NCBI GenBank assembly: GCA_903835655.1
Contig: CAILNT010000027.1
Location: 1-64,000 of the forward strand
Reading direction: 5' to 3'
DNA: 64,000 nt
Source: an uncultured Pseudomonadota bacterium
GTDB lineage: Bacteria; Pseudomonadota; Gammaproteobacteria; Burkholderiales; Thiobacillaceae
Shown here: in pieces, positions 46,724-55,284 of the stretch
Position numbering within the stretch: position 1 is the first letter of the stretch
Layout: every line of letters begins with the position of its first letter
The notes under the pieces: model-generated
Told to the model about the DNA's origin: nothing
Databases searched by the model: none
Seen by the model: the letters and a program-made list of their open reading frames with translations, nothing else
Translations under genes and position numbers: made by a program

Positions 46724-47371
46724 ATGTCCTGCAAACCCGCACGCCTTCGCTTTCCCGACGACGAGCAACGCCAGCCCTGGCTGGCCTTGCTGCTCGAAAT
46801 CCAGTTCATCTGCAATCAAGGCGTGGAACACGCGATCGCCCTGGATGGGCGCCGCCTGGCCTGCGCGCGCGGCTGTGCCAGTTGCTGTAGCAGCCATGCG
46901 GACATCCCGGTCTATCCGCTGGAACTCATGGGCATCTCCTGGTATCTCCTGGAGAAGCTGGAAGGGGACGCCGGCGCCGAGGTGCGCGAACGGGTGCGGC
47001 GGCAGATGGCGCGGCATCGCGATCTTGGCGCCTGCCCTTTTCTGGTCGATGCAGCCTGCGCCATCCACCCGCTGCGCCCCATGGCCTGCCGCCAGTTCAA
47101 CGTCTTCACCACGGTGTGTCTGCCGGGCGAGGACGCTTATCATAGCCGCCGTGGCGACGTGCTCACCCCGGACGCGAAGCGCAAGGATACGGCCCTGAGT
47201 GAGATGCTGCGCCACCACGGTGTGAAGGACGGCTCGGAGCGCCGCCGCCTGGTCGCGAGCGGCGAGGTGCACCGCCTGGCGCAAAGCTTGCGGGAAATGC
47301 GCTGGGAAGCCCTCGCGGCCAGGATGGGGGCCGCACAGGTACAGAACGATATTTCTCAGGAAGCGACATGA
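46724..47371 (+). CDS. YkgJ family cysteine cluster protein
   Basis: A 215-residue protein of the YkgJ/zinc- or iron-chelating cysteine cluster family: CARGCASCCSSH (about 47-58), CPFLVDAACAIHPLRPMACRQFN (about 102-124). Members are thought to bind a metal or an iron-sulfur cluster; the function is unknown. It overlaps the DUF1415 gene by ATGA. Confidence 0.85.
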   Translation: MSCKPARLRFPDDEQRQPWLALLLEIQFICNQGVEHAIALDGRRLACARGCASCCSSHADIPVYPLELMGISWYLLEKLEGDAGAEVRERVRRQMARHRDLGACPFLVDAACAIHPLRPMACRQFNVFTTVCLPGEDAYHSRRGDVLTPDAKRKDTALSEMLRHHGVKDGSERRRLVASGEVHRLAQSLREMRWEALAARMGAAQVQNDISQEAT

Positions 47372-47946
47372 ATCAGGATCGAGTGAACCACGACGAAGTG
47401 ATTGCCACCATGCGCTTGTGGCTGGAGAAGGCGGTGATCGGGCTCAATCTGTGCCCCTTTGCCAAGGGGGTCTACGTGAAGAACCAGGTGCGCTTCGTGG
47501 TCAGCGAAGCCCGCCACCTCGATGGTTTCCTGGAGGATCTGGACCGTGAACTGGACTTGCTGGCGGCTGCCGACCCGGCGCAGATCGACACTACCTTGCT
47601 GATCCACCCGACGCTGATGCCGGATTTCCTGGAATTCAATGATTTCACGGTCTTGGCCGAGGCTGCGGTGGAGGAACATGGTCTGGAGGGCATACTCCAG
47701 GTGGCCAGTTTTCACCCCGCCTTCCAGTTTGCCGACACCGAGCCCGAGGACATCGGCAATTACACCAACCGCGCGCCCTATCCCACATTGCACCTGATTC
47801 GGGAAGAAAGCCTCTCGCGCGCCGTGGCGGCCTATCCCGACGCCGAGGCGATCTACGGCCGCAACATCGAAACCCTGGAAAAGCTGGGGATCGCCGGCTG
47901 GCGCGCACTGGGCTTCTCGGCGCGGCCGGGTGAGACGCCGGAATGA
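47368..47946 (+). CDS. DUF1415 family protein
   Basis: A 192-residue DUF1415 protein: MRLWLEKAVIGLNLCPFAKGVYVKNQVRFVV near the N-terminus, TTLLIHPTLMPDFLEFNDF, and QVASFHPAFQFADTEPEDIGNYTNRAPYPTLHLIREESLSRAV in the central part. The family is widespread in proteobacteria and of unknown function. The single Cys (NLCPF) is family-conserved. Coupled to ykgJ. Confidence 0.9.
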   Translation: MNQDRVNHDEVIATMRLWLEKAVIGLNLCPFAKGVYVKNQVRFVVSEARHLDGFLEDLDRELDLLAAADPAQIDTTLLIHPTLMPDFLEFNDFTVLAEAAVEEHGLEGILQVASFHPAFQFADTEPEDIGNYTNRAPYPTLHLIREESLSRAVAAYPDAEAIYGRNIETLEKLGIAGWRALGFSARPGETPE

Positions 47947-47979
47947 GTCGACCGTTTGCCACTCACTGAAAGGATAGCC

Positions 47980-48354
47980 ATGTCACAGCGTCATTTGCTT
48001 ATCGTCGCCCACGGTAGTCGTCGCCAGGCTTCCAACGATGAGGTGCGCGCTCTGGGCGAACGTATCGGGGAATTGCGCGACCCGGGCATCCACAGGGTGG
48101 AAGTGGCTTTTCTGGAACTGGCCGAACCCTCCATACCGGACGGCCTGGCCCGCTGCGTGGCCCAAGGCGCCGAAGAAATCATCGTGTTCCCCTACTTCCT
48201 CGCTGCCGGCACCCATGTCGCGAACGATATCCCGGAAGCGCTGACGGCGTTCGCCGAGCGATACCCGGACACCCGCGTGCGCCTGGTCAGCCATCTGGGC
48301 GCTTCACCCAGCCTGGCCCGAACCGTACTCGAGGGGGTCGGCGAGGTGGTCTGA
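47980..48354 (+). CDS. cbiX: CbiX-type short sirohydrochlorin chelatase
   Basis: A 124-residue single-domain CbiX/SirB family protein: HGS motif at IVAHGSRR (11-13), and FPYFLAAGTHVANDIP near 70, where the second active-site His lies. Short CbiX proteins insert Co or Ni/Fe into sirohydrochlorin as dimers. ATG 47980 has AAAGGA seven bases upstream. No cobalamin or sirohaem genes are adjacent. It is convergent with the MoxR gene. Confidence 0.87.
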   Translation: MSQRHLLIVAHGSRRQASNDEVRALGERIGELRDPGIHRVEVAFLELAEPSIPDGLARCVAQGAEEIIVFPYFLAAGTHVANDIPEALTAFAERYPDTRVRLVSHLGASPSLARTVLEGVGEVV

Positions 48355-48431
48355 GCGGCGTCCCCGTCGGATGGGTCTGGCCGGCGCCACCCTCGCGGCC
48401 CGGAGGACGCTTCCATAGCGGCGGCGGGCGA

Positions 48432-49346
48432 TCACGGAATCGCCACGGCCAGGAGGATGCGCGCCGCCCAGTCGTCGGCCGGGGCGGCCAAGCCCACGGT
48501 CGGGAACAGACGATGCGGCACCAGGGCGGGCAATACCGCCTGCACGTCCTCCGGTTGCACGAAGGTGCGGCCCTGAAGGTAGGCCCAGGCCTGTGCGGCG
48601 TGCAGCAACCCCAAGCCGGCGCGAGGCGACAAGCCGGCGGCGAAGCGGGCGTCCGTGCGGCTGGCGGCGAGCAGCGCTTGCAGGTAATCGAGCAGGGCAT
48701 CCGAGACGGAAACGGCCAGCGCGGTTTGCTGTAACTGCATGAATCGCGCCGGGTCCAGGACCGCCGGCAAATTCGCCAGCAGCTCGCGCCTGTCCTGACC
48801 GCGCAGCAGTGCACGCTCCGCGGCGTGATCGGGAAAGCCTAAGCGGATACGCAGAAGAAACCGGTCGAGTTGCGACTCCGGCAAGGGGAATGCGCCTACC
48901 TGGTCGCCCGGATTCTGGGTAGCGAGGACGAAGAAGGGTGTGGGCAGGGGGCGGGTCTCGCCCTCGATGCTGACCTGGCCTTCCTCCATCGCCTCCAGCA
49001 GGGCGCTCTGCGCCTTGGGGCTGGCGCGGTTGATTTCGTCCGCCAGGATCACCTGGGCGAATATCGGGCCGGGGTGAAAGCTGAATTTCGCGCTTTCCCG
49101 ATCATAGATCGCCGCTCCGAGTATGTCGGCGGGCAAGAGATCGCTGGTGAACTGGATGCGGTGAAAATCCAGTCCCAGGGTGCGCGCCAGGGCATGCGCC
49201 AGGGTGGTCTTGCCCACGCCAGGCACGTCCTCGATCAAGAGGTGACCGCGTGCCAGCAAGCAGGCCAGGCACAGCTGCACCTGGTTCTCCTTGCCGAGGA
49301 CGAGGTGATTGAGTTGATCCAGGGCGCGAAGGAGGGCAGGGTGCAT
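48432..49346 (-). CDS. MoxR family AAA+ ATPase
   Basis: A 304-residue MoxR ATPase: Walker A GVGKTT (43-48), Walker B LADEINRA with SPKAQSALLEAMEEGQV near 113, sensor 1 ATQNP near 148. MoxR proteins act as chaperone-like ATPases for the maturation of partner complexes and usually precede a DUF58 and von Willebrand factor A genes; neither is here. It is the last gene of the long minus-strand run, 39 bases after the LytTR regulator. A GTG at 49382 adding 12 residues is an alternative start. Confidence 0.9.
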   Translation of the reverse strand: MHPALLRALDQLNHLVLGKENQVQLCLACLLARGHLLIEDVPGVGKTTLAHALARTLGLDFHRIQFTSDLLPADILGAAIYDRESAKFSFHPGPIFAQVILADEINRASPKAQSALLEAMEEGQVSIEGETRPLPTPFFVLATQNPGDQVGAFPLPESQLDRFLLRIRLGFPDHAAERALLRGQDRRELLANLPAVLDPARFMQLQQTALAVSVSDALLDYLQALLAASRTDARFAAGLSPRAGLGLLHAAQAWAYLQGRTFVQPEDVQAVLPALVPHRLFPTVGLAAPADDWAARILLAVAIP

Positions 49347-49385
49347 GGGGGGCTCGTGAAGTAGGCGGTACACCGCCGGCACGGT

Positions 49386-50120
49386 TCACATCTGTCGGAA
49401 CAAATGCGCGTAAGCCCGGCTGACCGTGAGGATTTCCACTCGATCGCGCAAATGCAGGGTCAGGCGGCCACTCGGGCTGCGCTCGGCCGACCGGATCTGG
49501 CGGGTGTTCACCACGGTGCCACGGTGGACCTGCCAGAAGAGGTCGGGATCGAGTTGCGGCAGCATCTCCTTGAGTGGGGTGCGCAGCAGGAACTCACGAT
49601 CACGGGTCAGCACGCTCGTGTACTTGTCGCTGGACTGGAGGTAGCAGATTTCTTCCACCGCCACCAGATGCACCGTCTCGCCTACCAGCGCGCGCAGCCA
49701 GCGCAGGGGTGCTGCGGCCGGTTGCAGCAGGGTGCGCAGGCGGGCGAGCAGTTCGGCATCGGCCGCGGGGCGTGGCTGGCGTAGCCGATACAGGCATTTT
49801 TCCAGGCGTTCGTCGGATACCGGCTTCAGGAGATAGTCCACCGCGGCCTGTTCGAAGGCAGCCACGGCATGCTCGTCGTGGGCCGTGACGAACACCACGC
49901 CGCAGCCGGGGTGGGCGGCCGTGGCCACCTCCAGACCGCTCAGGCCGGGCATACGGATATCGAGAAAGGCCGCGTCCGGGGCGAGGTCGATCAGAGCCTG
50001 GCGGGCAGCCGGCCCGTCGCGAACGTTGGCGACGATGTCCAGTTCCGGCCAAAGCCGCGTGAGGCGGCGCGCCAGGTCGTCGGCCAGCAGGGGCTCGTCC
50101 TCGGCGATCAGGACGCGCAT
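49386..50120 (-). CDS. LytTR family response regulator (AlgR-like)
   Basis: A 244-residue response regulator: a receiver domain with D7/D8 and phospho-Asp D54 (FLDIRMPGLSG), then a LytTR DNA-binding domain (about 140-244; EICYLQSSDKYTSV, HRGTVVNTRQI). It overlaps the kinase gene by 13 bases. Similar to AlgR/LytR. Target genes are not known; the operon itself is an obvious candidate. Confidence 0.93.
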   Translation of the reverse strand: MRVLIAEDEPLLADDLARRLTRLWPELDIVANVRDGPAARQALIDLAPDAAFLDIRMPGLSGLEVATAAHPGCGVVFVTAHDEHAVAAFEQAAVDYLLKPVSDERLEKCLYRLRQPRPAADAELLARLRTLLQPAAAPLRWLRALVGETVHLVAVEEICYLQSSDKYTSVLTRDREFLLRTPLKEMLPQLDPDLFWQVHRGTVVNTRQIRSAERSPSGRLTLHLRDRVEILTVSRAYAHLFRQM

Positions 50121-51115
50121 GGCAGTTCCAGTTCGGCGGTGACGCCGGCTTGTGCGTTGCTCCTCACCCGCAGTCGGCCGGCATCGCCGTAGAGGGCGGC
50201 CAGTCGGGCGCGGATGTTCTCCAATCCGGCGCCCTGTCCGCTGGCCGTGGCGTGGGATTCGGCCAGCCCCACGCCGTCGTCGCTGACCTCGATGCGCAAC
50301 CTGCCGGCTTCCACGCGGGCGGCGACGTGCAGCCGGCCACCGCCGAGCTTGGGCTCGATGCCGTGTTTGAGCGCGTTTTCCAGCAGGGGCTGCAACAACA
50401 TGGGGGGGAGGTCGGCGCGTCGGGCTTCCGGCGTGACCGCGAAGGACCAGGCCAGACGCGGACCGAAGCGGATCGAGAGGATTTCCAGCCAGTTCTCCAG
50501 GAGGTCGAGTTCGTCGCCCAGGCTGCTGCGTTCCTGGCGCACCCGGTTCAGCGCCACGCGCAGCCAGCCGATCAGGCGCAGGAGCAGGCGGCGCGCCTGG
50601 GCCGCGTCGCTGTCGATCAGGCTGGCCACGTTGGCCAGGGTGTTGAACAGGAAATGCGGCTCGATCTGGGCCTGCAACAGGCGCAGGTGGGCTTCCAGCT
50701 CCCGGCGCGAGCGCTCGGCTTCAGCCAGGTTGCGCTGGCGGACTTCCGTGTCGAGGCTGTGAACCCGCTCGGCGAGCAGGAACACGATGCTGCCCAGGAC
50801 GCCGAACATCAGGCCGATGGCCAGGGTCTGCCACAATTTTTCCAGGGGAATGGAGAGGTCGGAGAATTGAACCGCTATGCCGATGCCCAGCAGCACGCTG
50901 GCTGGCAGGGTGACAGCCAGCACCGCCCAGCGCCGCCAGCCGGGAGCGATGCGGGGAATGATCGGGGTGTTGACCAGGCCGATGCTGCCGCCGATGCACT
51001 GCGAGATCAGCAGGTTGACCGGGAAATCGTGCCCGAACCCGATCAACGTCAGCAAGGCGGCGATGGCGGTGTTGAACAGCAGCAGCAGGGCGATGCCGGA
51101 GAGAGCGGATTTCAT
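50108..51115 (-). CDS. LytS/AlgZ-type sensor histidine kinase
   Basis: A 335-residue kinase with four predicted membrane helices (about 5-25, 33-52, 63-82, 97-116), a short coiled linker (120-148), a His_kinase domain with phospho-His H154 in QAQIEPHFLFNTL, and an HATPase_c domain (PLLENALKHGIEP; DDGVGL). It lacks a periplasmic sensor domain. Pairs with the LytTR regulator that starts inside its 3' end. It follows the barrel gene by 21 bases. Confidence 0.92.
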   Translation of the reverse strand: MKSALSGIALLLLFNTAIAALLTLIGFGHDFPVNLLISQCIGGSIGLVNTPIIPRIAPGWRRWAVLAVTLPASVLLGIGIAVQFSDLSIPLEKLWQTLAIGLMFGVLGSIVFLLAERVHSLDTEVRQRNLAEAERSRRELEAHLRLLQAQIEPHFLFNTLANVASLIDSDAAQARRLLLRLIGWLRVALNRVRQERSSLGDELDLLENWLEILSIRFGPRLAWSFAVTPEARRADLPPMLLQPLLENALKHGIEPKLGGGRLHVAARVEAGRLRIEVSDDGVGLAESHATASGQGAGLENIRARLAALYGDAGRLRVRSNAQAGVTAELELPCAS

Positions 51116-51136
51116 GGCTGGATTCTCGATTCCACT

Positions 51137-52345
51137 TCAAGGTAACGCAAGGCGCAAACCCAGCGTGAGGCTGCCACTGACCAGGCTGGCGAATTCCCGC
51201 CGCGCGCCGCCCGAGTCAAGCACGCCCAGCGCGAACAGGCCGAGGCGTCCGTTCAGGGCGTGCTCGCCGTAGCCGGCCAGTTGCGAGCTGGCGTCATCCA
51301 GGTTGCGACTCAGCATCAGGCGCCAGTAGTCGTCGCCTTCCAGCAGATTGTTCTGCCAGACGAGATGCAGATAGTTGCGATTGAGCAGGGGTGGCGCATC
51401 GGCGAGGGCGAGGCCGGCCGCGGGCACGCTGGCCGCGGCACGGGCGAAGTAGGCCCGGCTTTCCGCCGAGTCGTAGCCGTGGCCGTCGTGGAGATATTCG
51501 AGGGTGAGGCTGTGGCCATTTTCGGCGGTGTGGGTGGCGCCGATCAGGCCAGTTGTCCGCCTGGGGGTTTCGGCTTGCAAGCCGAAGGGCAGGGCGGGGT
51601 CGGTGGGAGAATCGAGCGCGTCGGCACGGGTGGAGGAGGCAAGTTCAGCGTAGACCAGCCAGGCATCGTCCAGGGTTCGCTGGAAATGGGCGCCGACGAA
51701 GCACCCGCGATCCACGGGTTGCACCAGGGCTATCCCGCCGGCCCACACCTCGCCCCGCAGGTCGCCCTTGAGCAGCCAGCTGCGACGCCAGGGATCCTGG
51801 CTGGGGGCGTCATGGCCGCTGCCCTCAACGTAGGCGAGGACGAGGCTGCGCTGTCGGTCCGGCGTCCAGGCCAGCTTGGCCGCGTCCACACCGGAGAGTT
51901 CGCGTAGCGGATTGGCGCGGCCGTTGTCGAAGTAGAACGGGCTGGAAGGGGAGCGAAACTGGCCCGGCCCCCAGTTCATCACTTCACGGCCGAAGGAAGC
52001 CGTCCAGCTCTCCGCGGGCGTAGCGCGTGCCTGCCACTGGGCGAGATAACCCTGATGTCGTTCCCGGTCCGGGCCGTGGTCCTCCTCCCAGCGCCGCAGC
52101 GACAGGATGGGCCGCAAAGCCAGGCTCAGGCCCTCCTCCTCCAGACGCAAGTTTAGGCGCGCTTCGCCGGTGAAGGCCGATTTCTCCAGTCCCGCCAGTT
52201 TTCCATCGGGGTTGAGGACGCTCCCCTGCGTTGGGGAGAGTGTCTCTGGATAGGCGTAGAGCGCTGCATCCCAGCGAGTCTGCAAAGCGTCCTCCGAAGC
52301 GGCGGCGGGGAGGCTCAGGCAGAGCAGTGCGAGCAGGATTCTCAC
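51137..52345 (-). CDS. Predicted outer-membrane beta-barrel protein
   Basis: A 402-residue protein with a signal peptide (cut near ASE, about residue 17) and alternating aromatic/charged strands typical of outer-membrane barrels (for example GEARLNLRLEEEGLSLALRP, and the final SLVSGSLTLGLRLALP). A GREVMNWGPGQFRSPSSPFYF segment near 120 is like an inward plug or loop. I do not recognise a specific family. The GTG start (52345) overlaps the LolA-like stop by GTGA. It is placed after an ABC exporter and a LolA-like carrier, so it could be the outer-membrane acceptor or channel. Confidence 0.7.
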   Translation of the reverse strand: MRILLALLCLSLPAAASEDALQTRWDAALYAYPETLSPTQGSVLNPDGKLAGLEKSAFTGEARLNLRLEEEGLSLALRPILSLRRWEEDHGPDRERHQGYLAQWQARATPAESWTASFGREVMNWGPGQFRSPSSPFYFDNGRANPLRELSGVDAAKLAWTPDRQRSLVLAYVEGSGHDAPSQDPWRRSWLLKGDLRGEVWAGGIALVQPVDRGCFVGAHFQRTLDDAWLVYAELASSTRADALDSPTDPALPFGLQAETPRRTTGLIGATHTAENGHSLTLEYLHDGHGYDSAESRAYFARAAASVPAAGLALADAPPLLNRNYLHLVWQNNLLEGDDYWRLMLSRNLDDASSQLAGYGEHALNGRLGLFALGVLDSGGARREFASLVSGSLTLGLRLALP

Positions 52346-53085
52346 CGCAGTTGGCCCAGTTCGAATTCCGCCGCCGGCACCGGGCGCACCTTCGCTTGCG
52401 AATAACGCATGTCGGTTTCGCCGTCACCGAGGGCGTCGCGGATCAGCATGCGGCTGACGAAGGGAATGCCGTGGCCTTGGTAAGGGATCTCCTGGCCGTA
52501 CTCGAACAGGGCGGTCTTCAGCAGCTTGCCGGAGACGGAATAAAACTCCGCCTTCACGGCCACTTCCCGGTTTCTGGAGACCCAGTAGCGCACCCGGTCG
52601 TAGGTGGTGTGCTTGTGCCGCGCGGCGAGTTCCAGCACGTAACAGGCTTCGCCGTCCAGGTTCTCCTCGCCGGCCAGAGTGGCGCCGTAGTCGGCGGCGT
52701 AATTGGTGGCGGCGATGTCGCCGTTGGCTGCCTGGCCGGTCATGCGCTGGCGCGGGGAAATAGGGATGGGCTTGGCCAGTCCGGTCTTGGTGAGCCACAT
52801 GTTGCGGCCTACCTGGAGCACCCTGGAGCCGCGGAAGCGGGCCGGTTCCAGGGTTTCCGCGACGCTGGCATCGTCCACCGCACGCACTTCGAGGCGCTGT
52901 TCCTCCCTGAGTCGGTCACCTTCCCGCGGGATCAGACGAATCTCCCAGACGATGCCCGGCAGGCCGCCGCCGCGGGCGTGGTCCGAGCGTTGCAACAAGG
53001 TCTGGGCATCGGGCGCGGCCGCGGCGGCGCAGCTCGCCAGCAGGGCAGCGAACAGGGCGGGTAATCGGAAGAATCTTGGCATCAT
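52342..53085 (-). CDS. LolA-like outer membrane lipoprotein-sorting protein
   Basis: A 247-residue protein of the LolA-like (PF17131-type) family. The N-terminal signal MMPRFFRLPALFAALLASC has a lipobox-like LASC (16-19), so it may itself be a lipoprotein. The LolA-like fold is recognised by YVLELAARHKHTTYDRVRYWV near 155 and VAVKAEFYSVSGKLLKTALF near 185. LolA family proteins shuttle lipids or lipoproteins across the periplasm in a hydrophobic half-barrel. ATG 53085 has AGGAG six bases upstream. It is 16 bases after the permease gene and overlaps the barrel gene. Confidence 0.85.
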   Translation of the reverse strand: MMPRFFRLPALFAALLASCAAAAAPDAQTLLQRSDHARGGGLPGIVWEIRLIPREGDRLREEQRLEVRAVDDASVAETLEPARFRGSRVLQVGRNMWLTKTGLAKPIPISPRQRMTGQAANGDIAATNYAADYGATLAGEENLDGEACYVLELAARHKHTTYDRVRYWVSRNREVAVKAEFYSVSGKLLKTALFEYGQEIPYQGHGIPFVSRMLIRDALGDGETDMRYSQAKVRPVPAAEFELGQLR

Positions 53086-53101
53086 GCTCTCCTGGGACTG
53101 C

Positions 53102-54364
53102 TTAAACATGGCCCAGGGCGTCGATGATGGGCTGGCGGGCGGCGCGGCGGGCGGGCAACCAGGCCGCCAGAGCGCCCACTGCGGCCATCATCATGGCGGT
53201 GAGCAGGATGTGGGGGATGTCCAGATCGACCAGCAATGGGACCGGGGAGGTCTGGTTGGGCGGCACATAGGAGATGCCGGCGACGTCGATGCCATATTTC
53301 ACGGCGACCGTGAGCAGCAACCCGGTAACACAGCCGATCAGGGTCAGCAGGGCCGCTTCGCCCATGAACAGGCGAACGACGCCTGCGCGGCGCAGGCCGA
53401 TGGCGCGCAAGGTACCGATTTCGCGGGTGCGTTCCACCACGGTCATGCCCATGGAGTTGGCCACGCTCATGATCACCACGGTCAGGACGATGCCGAAGAT
53501 GAAGCCGAAGATCATGTCGAACATGCCGTGCACCTGCGTGTAGAAAGCGGACAGCTCATTCCATGTGCGGATTTCCACCGCGTAGCCGGCGGATTTCAGC
53601 CTCTCCAGCAGGTGGCTGCGGACGGCCTCGGTCTGGTCCACGTCGTCCAGAAGGATGGTCAATCGGTCGGCACGGCCCTCGGCGTCATAGAGGGAGCGCA
53701 CCAGTTCCAGGGGCATGAAGGCGTAGAGGTCGTTGGTCGCGGCATTGCCGGTGTTGAACAGACCGCCCACCGTTACGTCCAGGGCGTTGGCCTGTCCGGA
53801 CAGGGTGTTGGATAGCAAGGCTGCCTGGCCGCCCGGCTTAAGGTGCAGGAGGTCGGCCAGACCGCGGGTGAGGACCACGGTATCCGGCCGGGCGGGGTCG
53901 AGAGACTGGACGCCGCTTTCGTCCTTTCCGGTCTGGGTCAGGCGCAATTCCCGCAGCACCCCGGCGTGCAATTCATGGGCTGCCTTCGGTTCCACGCCTT
54001 CGGCCACGAATATCGTGCTGGCGCGACCGTTGGAGACGATGCCGGAGAGCGTGAGGCGTGGCGTGACCAGGACTACATGGGGCACGGCCCTGATCAGTGC
54101 GGTGATCCGGGTCACGTCTTCGCGGCTGAGCAGATAACGCTCCGGGTCCAGCTTGCCTTCCCGGCTCATACCCTGTTTGGACAGCGTCAGGTGGCCCAGC
54201 AGCTCGCCGTGGATGGCCTGGAGCGAGAGGCCACGATAGATGTTGTGGGTGTAGCCGGCGAACAGGGCAATGGCGGCGAAGCCCAGGGCGATGGCCAGCA
54301 GGGTGACCAGGCTGCGCCGGCGATTGCGCAGGAGTCCGCGGAAGGACAGGGACAGGAAGTTCAT
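53102..54364 (-). CDS. ABC transporter permease, FtsX/LolE-like
   Basis: A 420-residue MacB/FtsX-type permease with four membrane helices (about 18-42, 282-306, 335-357, 385-410) and a large periplasmic domain. The coupling helix VVERTREIGTLRAIGLRRAGV near 310 and the C-terminal WLPARRAARQPIIDALGHV are family-typical. It is coupled to the ATPase gene by ATGA. LolE/LolC-type permeases extract lipidated substrates from the inner membrane. Confidence 0.9.
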   Translation of the reverse strand: MNFLSLSFRGLLRNRRRSLVTLLAIALGFAAIALFAGYTHNIYRGLSLQAIHGELLGHLTLSKQGMSREGKLDPERYLLSREDVTRITALIRAVPHVVLVTPRLTLSGIVSNGRASTIFVAEGVEPKAAHELHAGVLRELRLTQTGKDESGVQSLDPARPDTVVLTRGLADLLHLKPGGQAALLSNTLSGQANALDVTVGGLFNTGNAATNDLYAFMPLELVRSLYDAEGRADRLTILLDDVDQTEAVRSHLLERLKSAGYAVEIRTWNELSAFYTQVHGMFDMIFGFIFGIVLTVVIMSVANSMGMTVVERTREIGTLRAIGLRRAGVVRLFMGEAALLTLIGCVTGLLLTVAVKYGIDVAGISYVPPNQTSPVPLLVDLDIPHILLTAMMMAAVGALAAWLPARRAARQPIIDALGHV

Positions 54365-55056
54365 GATCCCACCTCGTCTTGCTCGATGCGTCCATCCCGA
54401 AGCAGTATCTTGCGATCGACATGATCCAGGAGGCGCGGGTCGTGCGTGGTGAATACGAAGGTGACGCCGTGGGCGCGGTTCATCTCGCGCATCAGGTCCA
54501 CCACCATGCGGCTGTTCTCGGAATCCAGGTTGGCGGTGGGTTCGTCCGCCAGCACCAGGCGCGGCCGTATGCCCAAGGCGCGAGCGATGGCGACGCGCTG
54601 CCGTTGGCCGCCGGAAAGCTGATCCGGGCGCGAGCCGACGAAGCGCTCCAGCCCTACTTCGGCCAGGGCCTGGCCGGCCCGTTCACGGGCGTCCGGCTCG
54701 CCGCCGATCTGTAGGGGCAGCATCACGTTTTCCAGGGCCGAGAGCACCGGCACCAGGTTGAAGCTCTGGAACACGAAGCCGATGCGCCGGCCGCGAAAGT
54801 CGGTCAGGGCATCGTCGCCCAGGCTGCGGCTGCCTTCCCCCTCGAACCAGACCTCTCCCGTGCTGGGCGCGTCGAGCAGGCCCAGGATGTTCATCAGGGT
54901 CGATTTGCCGCTGCCGGAAGGGCCCCAGACCGCCATGAACTCGCCGGCGTGTATGTCCAGGGTAACACCGGCCAGGGCTTCCACCGTGGTGGTTCCGAGA
55001 TGGAAGCGTCGGTGCACGTCGCGTAGACGGAGCAAGGGGGGGGCGGTTGGCGTCAT
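54361..55056 (-). CDS. ABC transporter ATP-binding protein, LolD-like
   Basis: A 231-residue ATPase: Walker [10 protein letters not shown] (44-52), Q-loop FVFQSFNLVPVLSALENV, signature LSGGQRQR near 146, Walker [15 protein letters not shown] and H-loop TTHD. It is the first gene of the minus-strand operon; no strong promoter consensus was noted in the 228-base upstream interval. Partner of the FtsX-type permease. Confidence 0.93.
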   Translation of the reverse strand: MTPTAPPLLRLRDVHRRFHLGTTTVEALAGVTLDIHAGEFMAVWGPSGSGKSTLMNILGLLDAPSTGEVWFEGEGSRSLGDDALTDFRGRRIGFVFQSFNLVPVLSALENVMLPLQIGGEPDARERAGQALAEVGLERFVGSRPDQLSGGQRQRVAIARALGIRPRLVLADEPTANLDSENSRMVVDLMREMNRAHGVTFVFTTHDPRLLDHVDRKILLRDGRIEQDEVGS

Positions 55057-55118
55057 GAGATCCTCTGTTTGGCGATAGCCGGTTCAGGTCGGCGATGGCG
55101 CAAACATAGCGGGGAGAA

Positions 55119-55141
55119 CGCATGCGTGCCAGGCGCATGCG
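55119..55141. repeat. Palindrome pair in the upstream region of the ABC operon
   Basis: Two copies of the palindrome CGCATGCG (55119-55126 and 55134-55141) are separated by TGCCAGG, so they also form a stem-loop. They lie about 63 bases upstream of the ATPase ATG and could bind a regulator such as the LytTR protein of the same operon, or mark pgm termination. Confidence 0.45.
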
Positions 55142-55239
55142 ACGAATCGACGCTATCGGGGGATCAATCGACAGCCTAGCGGATGGCGGCCACCCGCGCG
55201 CGCCCTGGCAGCCAGGAACGGCCCCTTACGGAAGCCGCT

Positions 55240-55269
55240 ACCCCCGCGGTCGTATTCACACACGGGGGT
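55240..55269 (-). terminator. Possible hairpin downstream of pgm
   Basis: ACCCCCG (55240-55246) and CGGGGGT (55263-55269) pair with a 16-base loop, 16 bases after the pgm stop (on the minus strand). No T-tract. Confidence 0.3.
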
Positions 55270-55284
55270 TCCTCGCCGTGTCTT

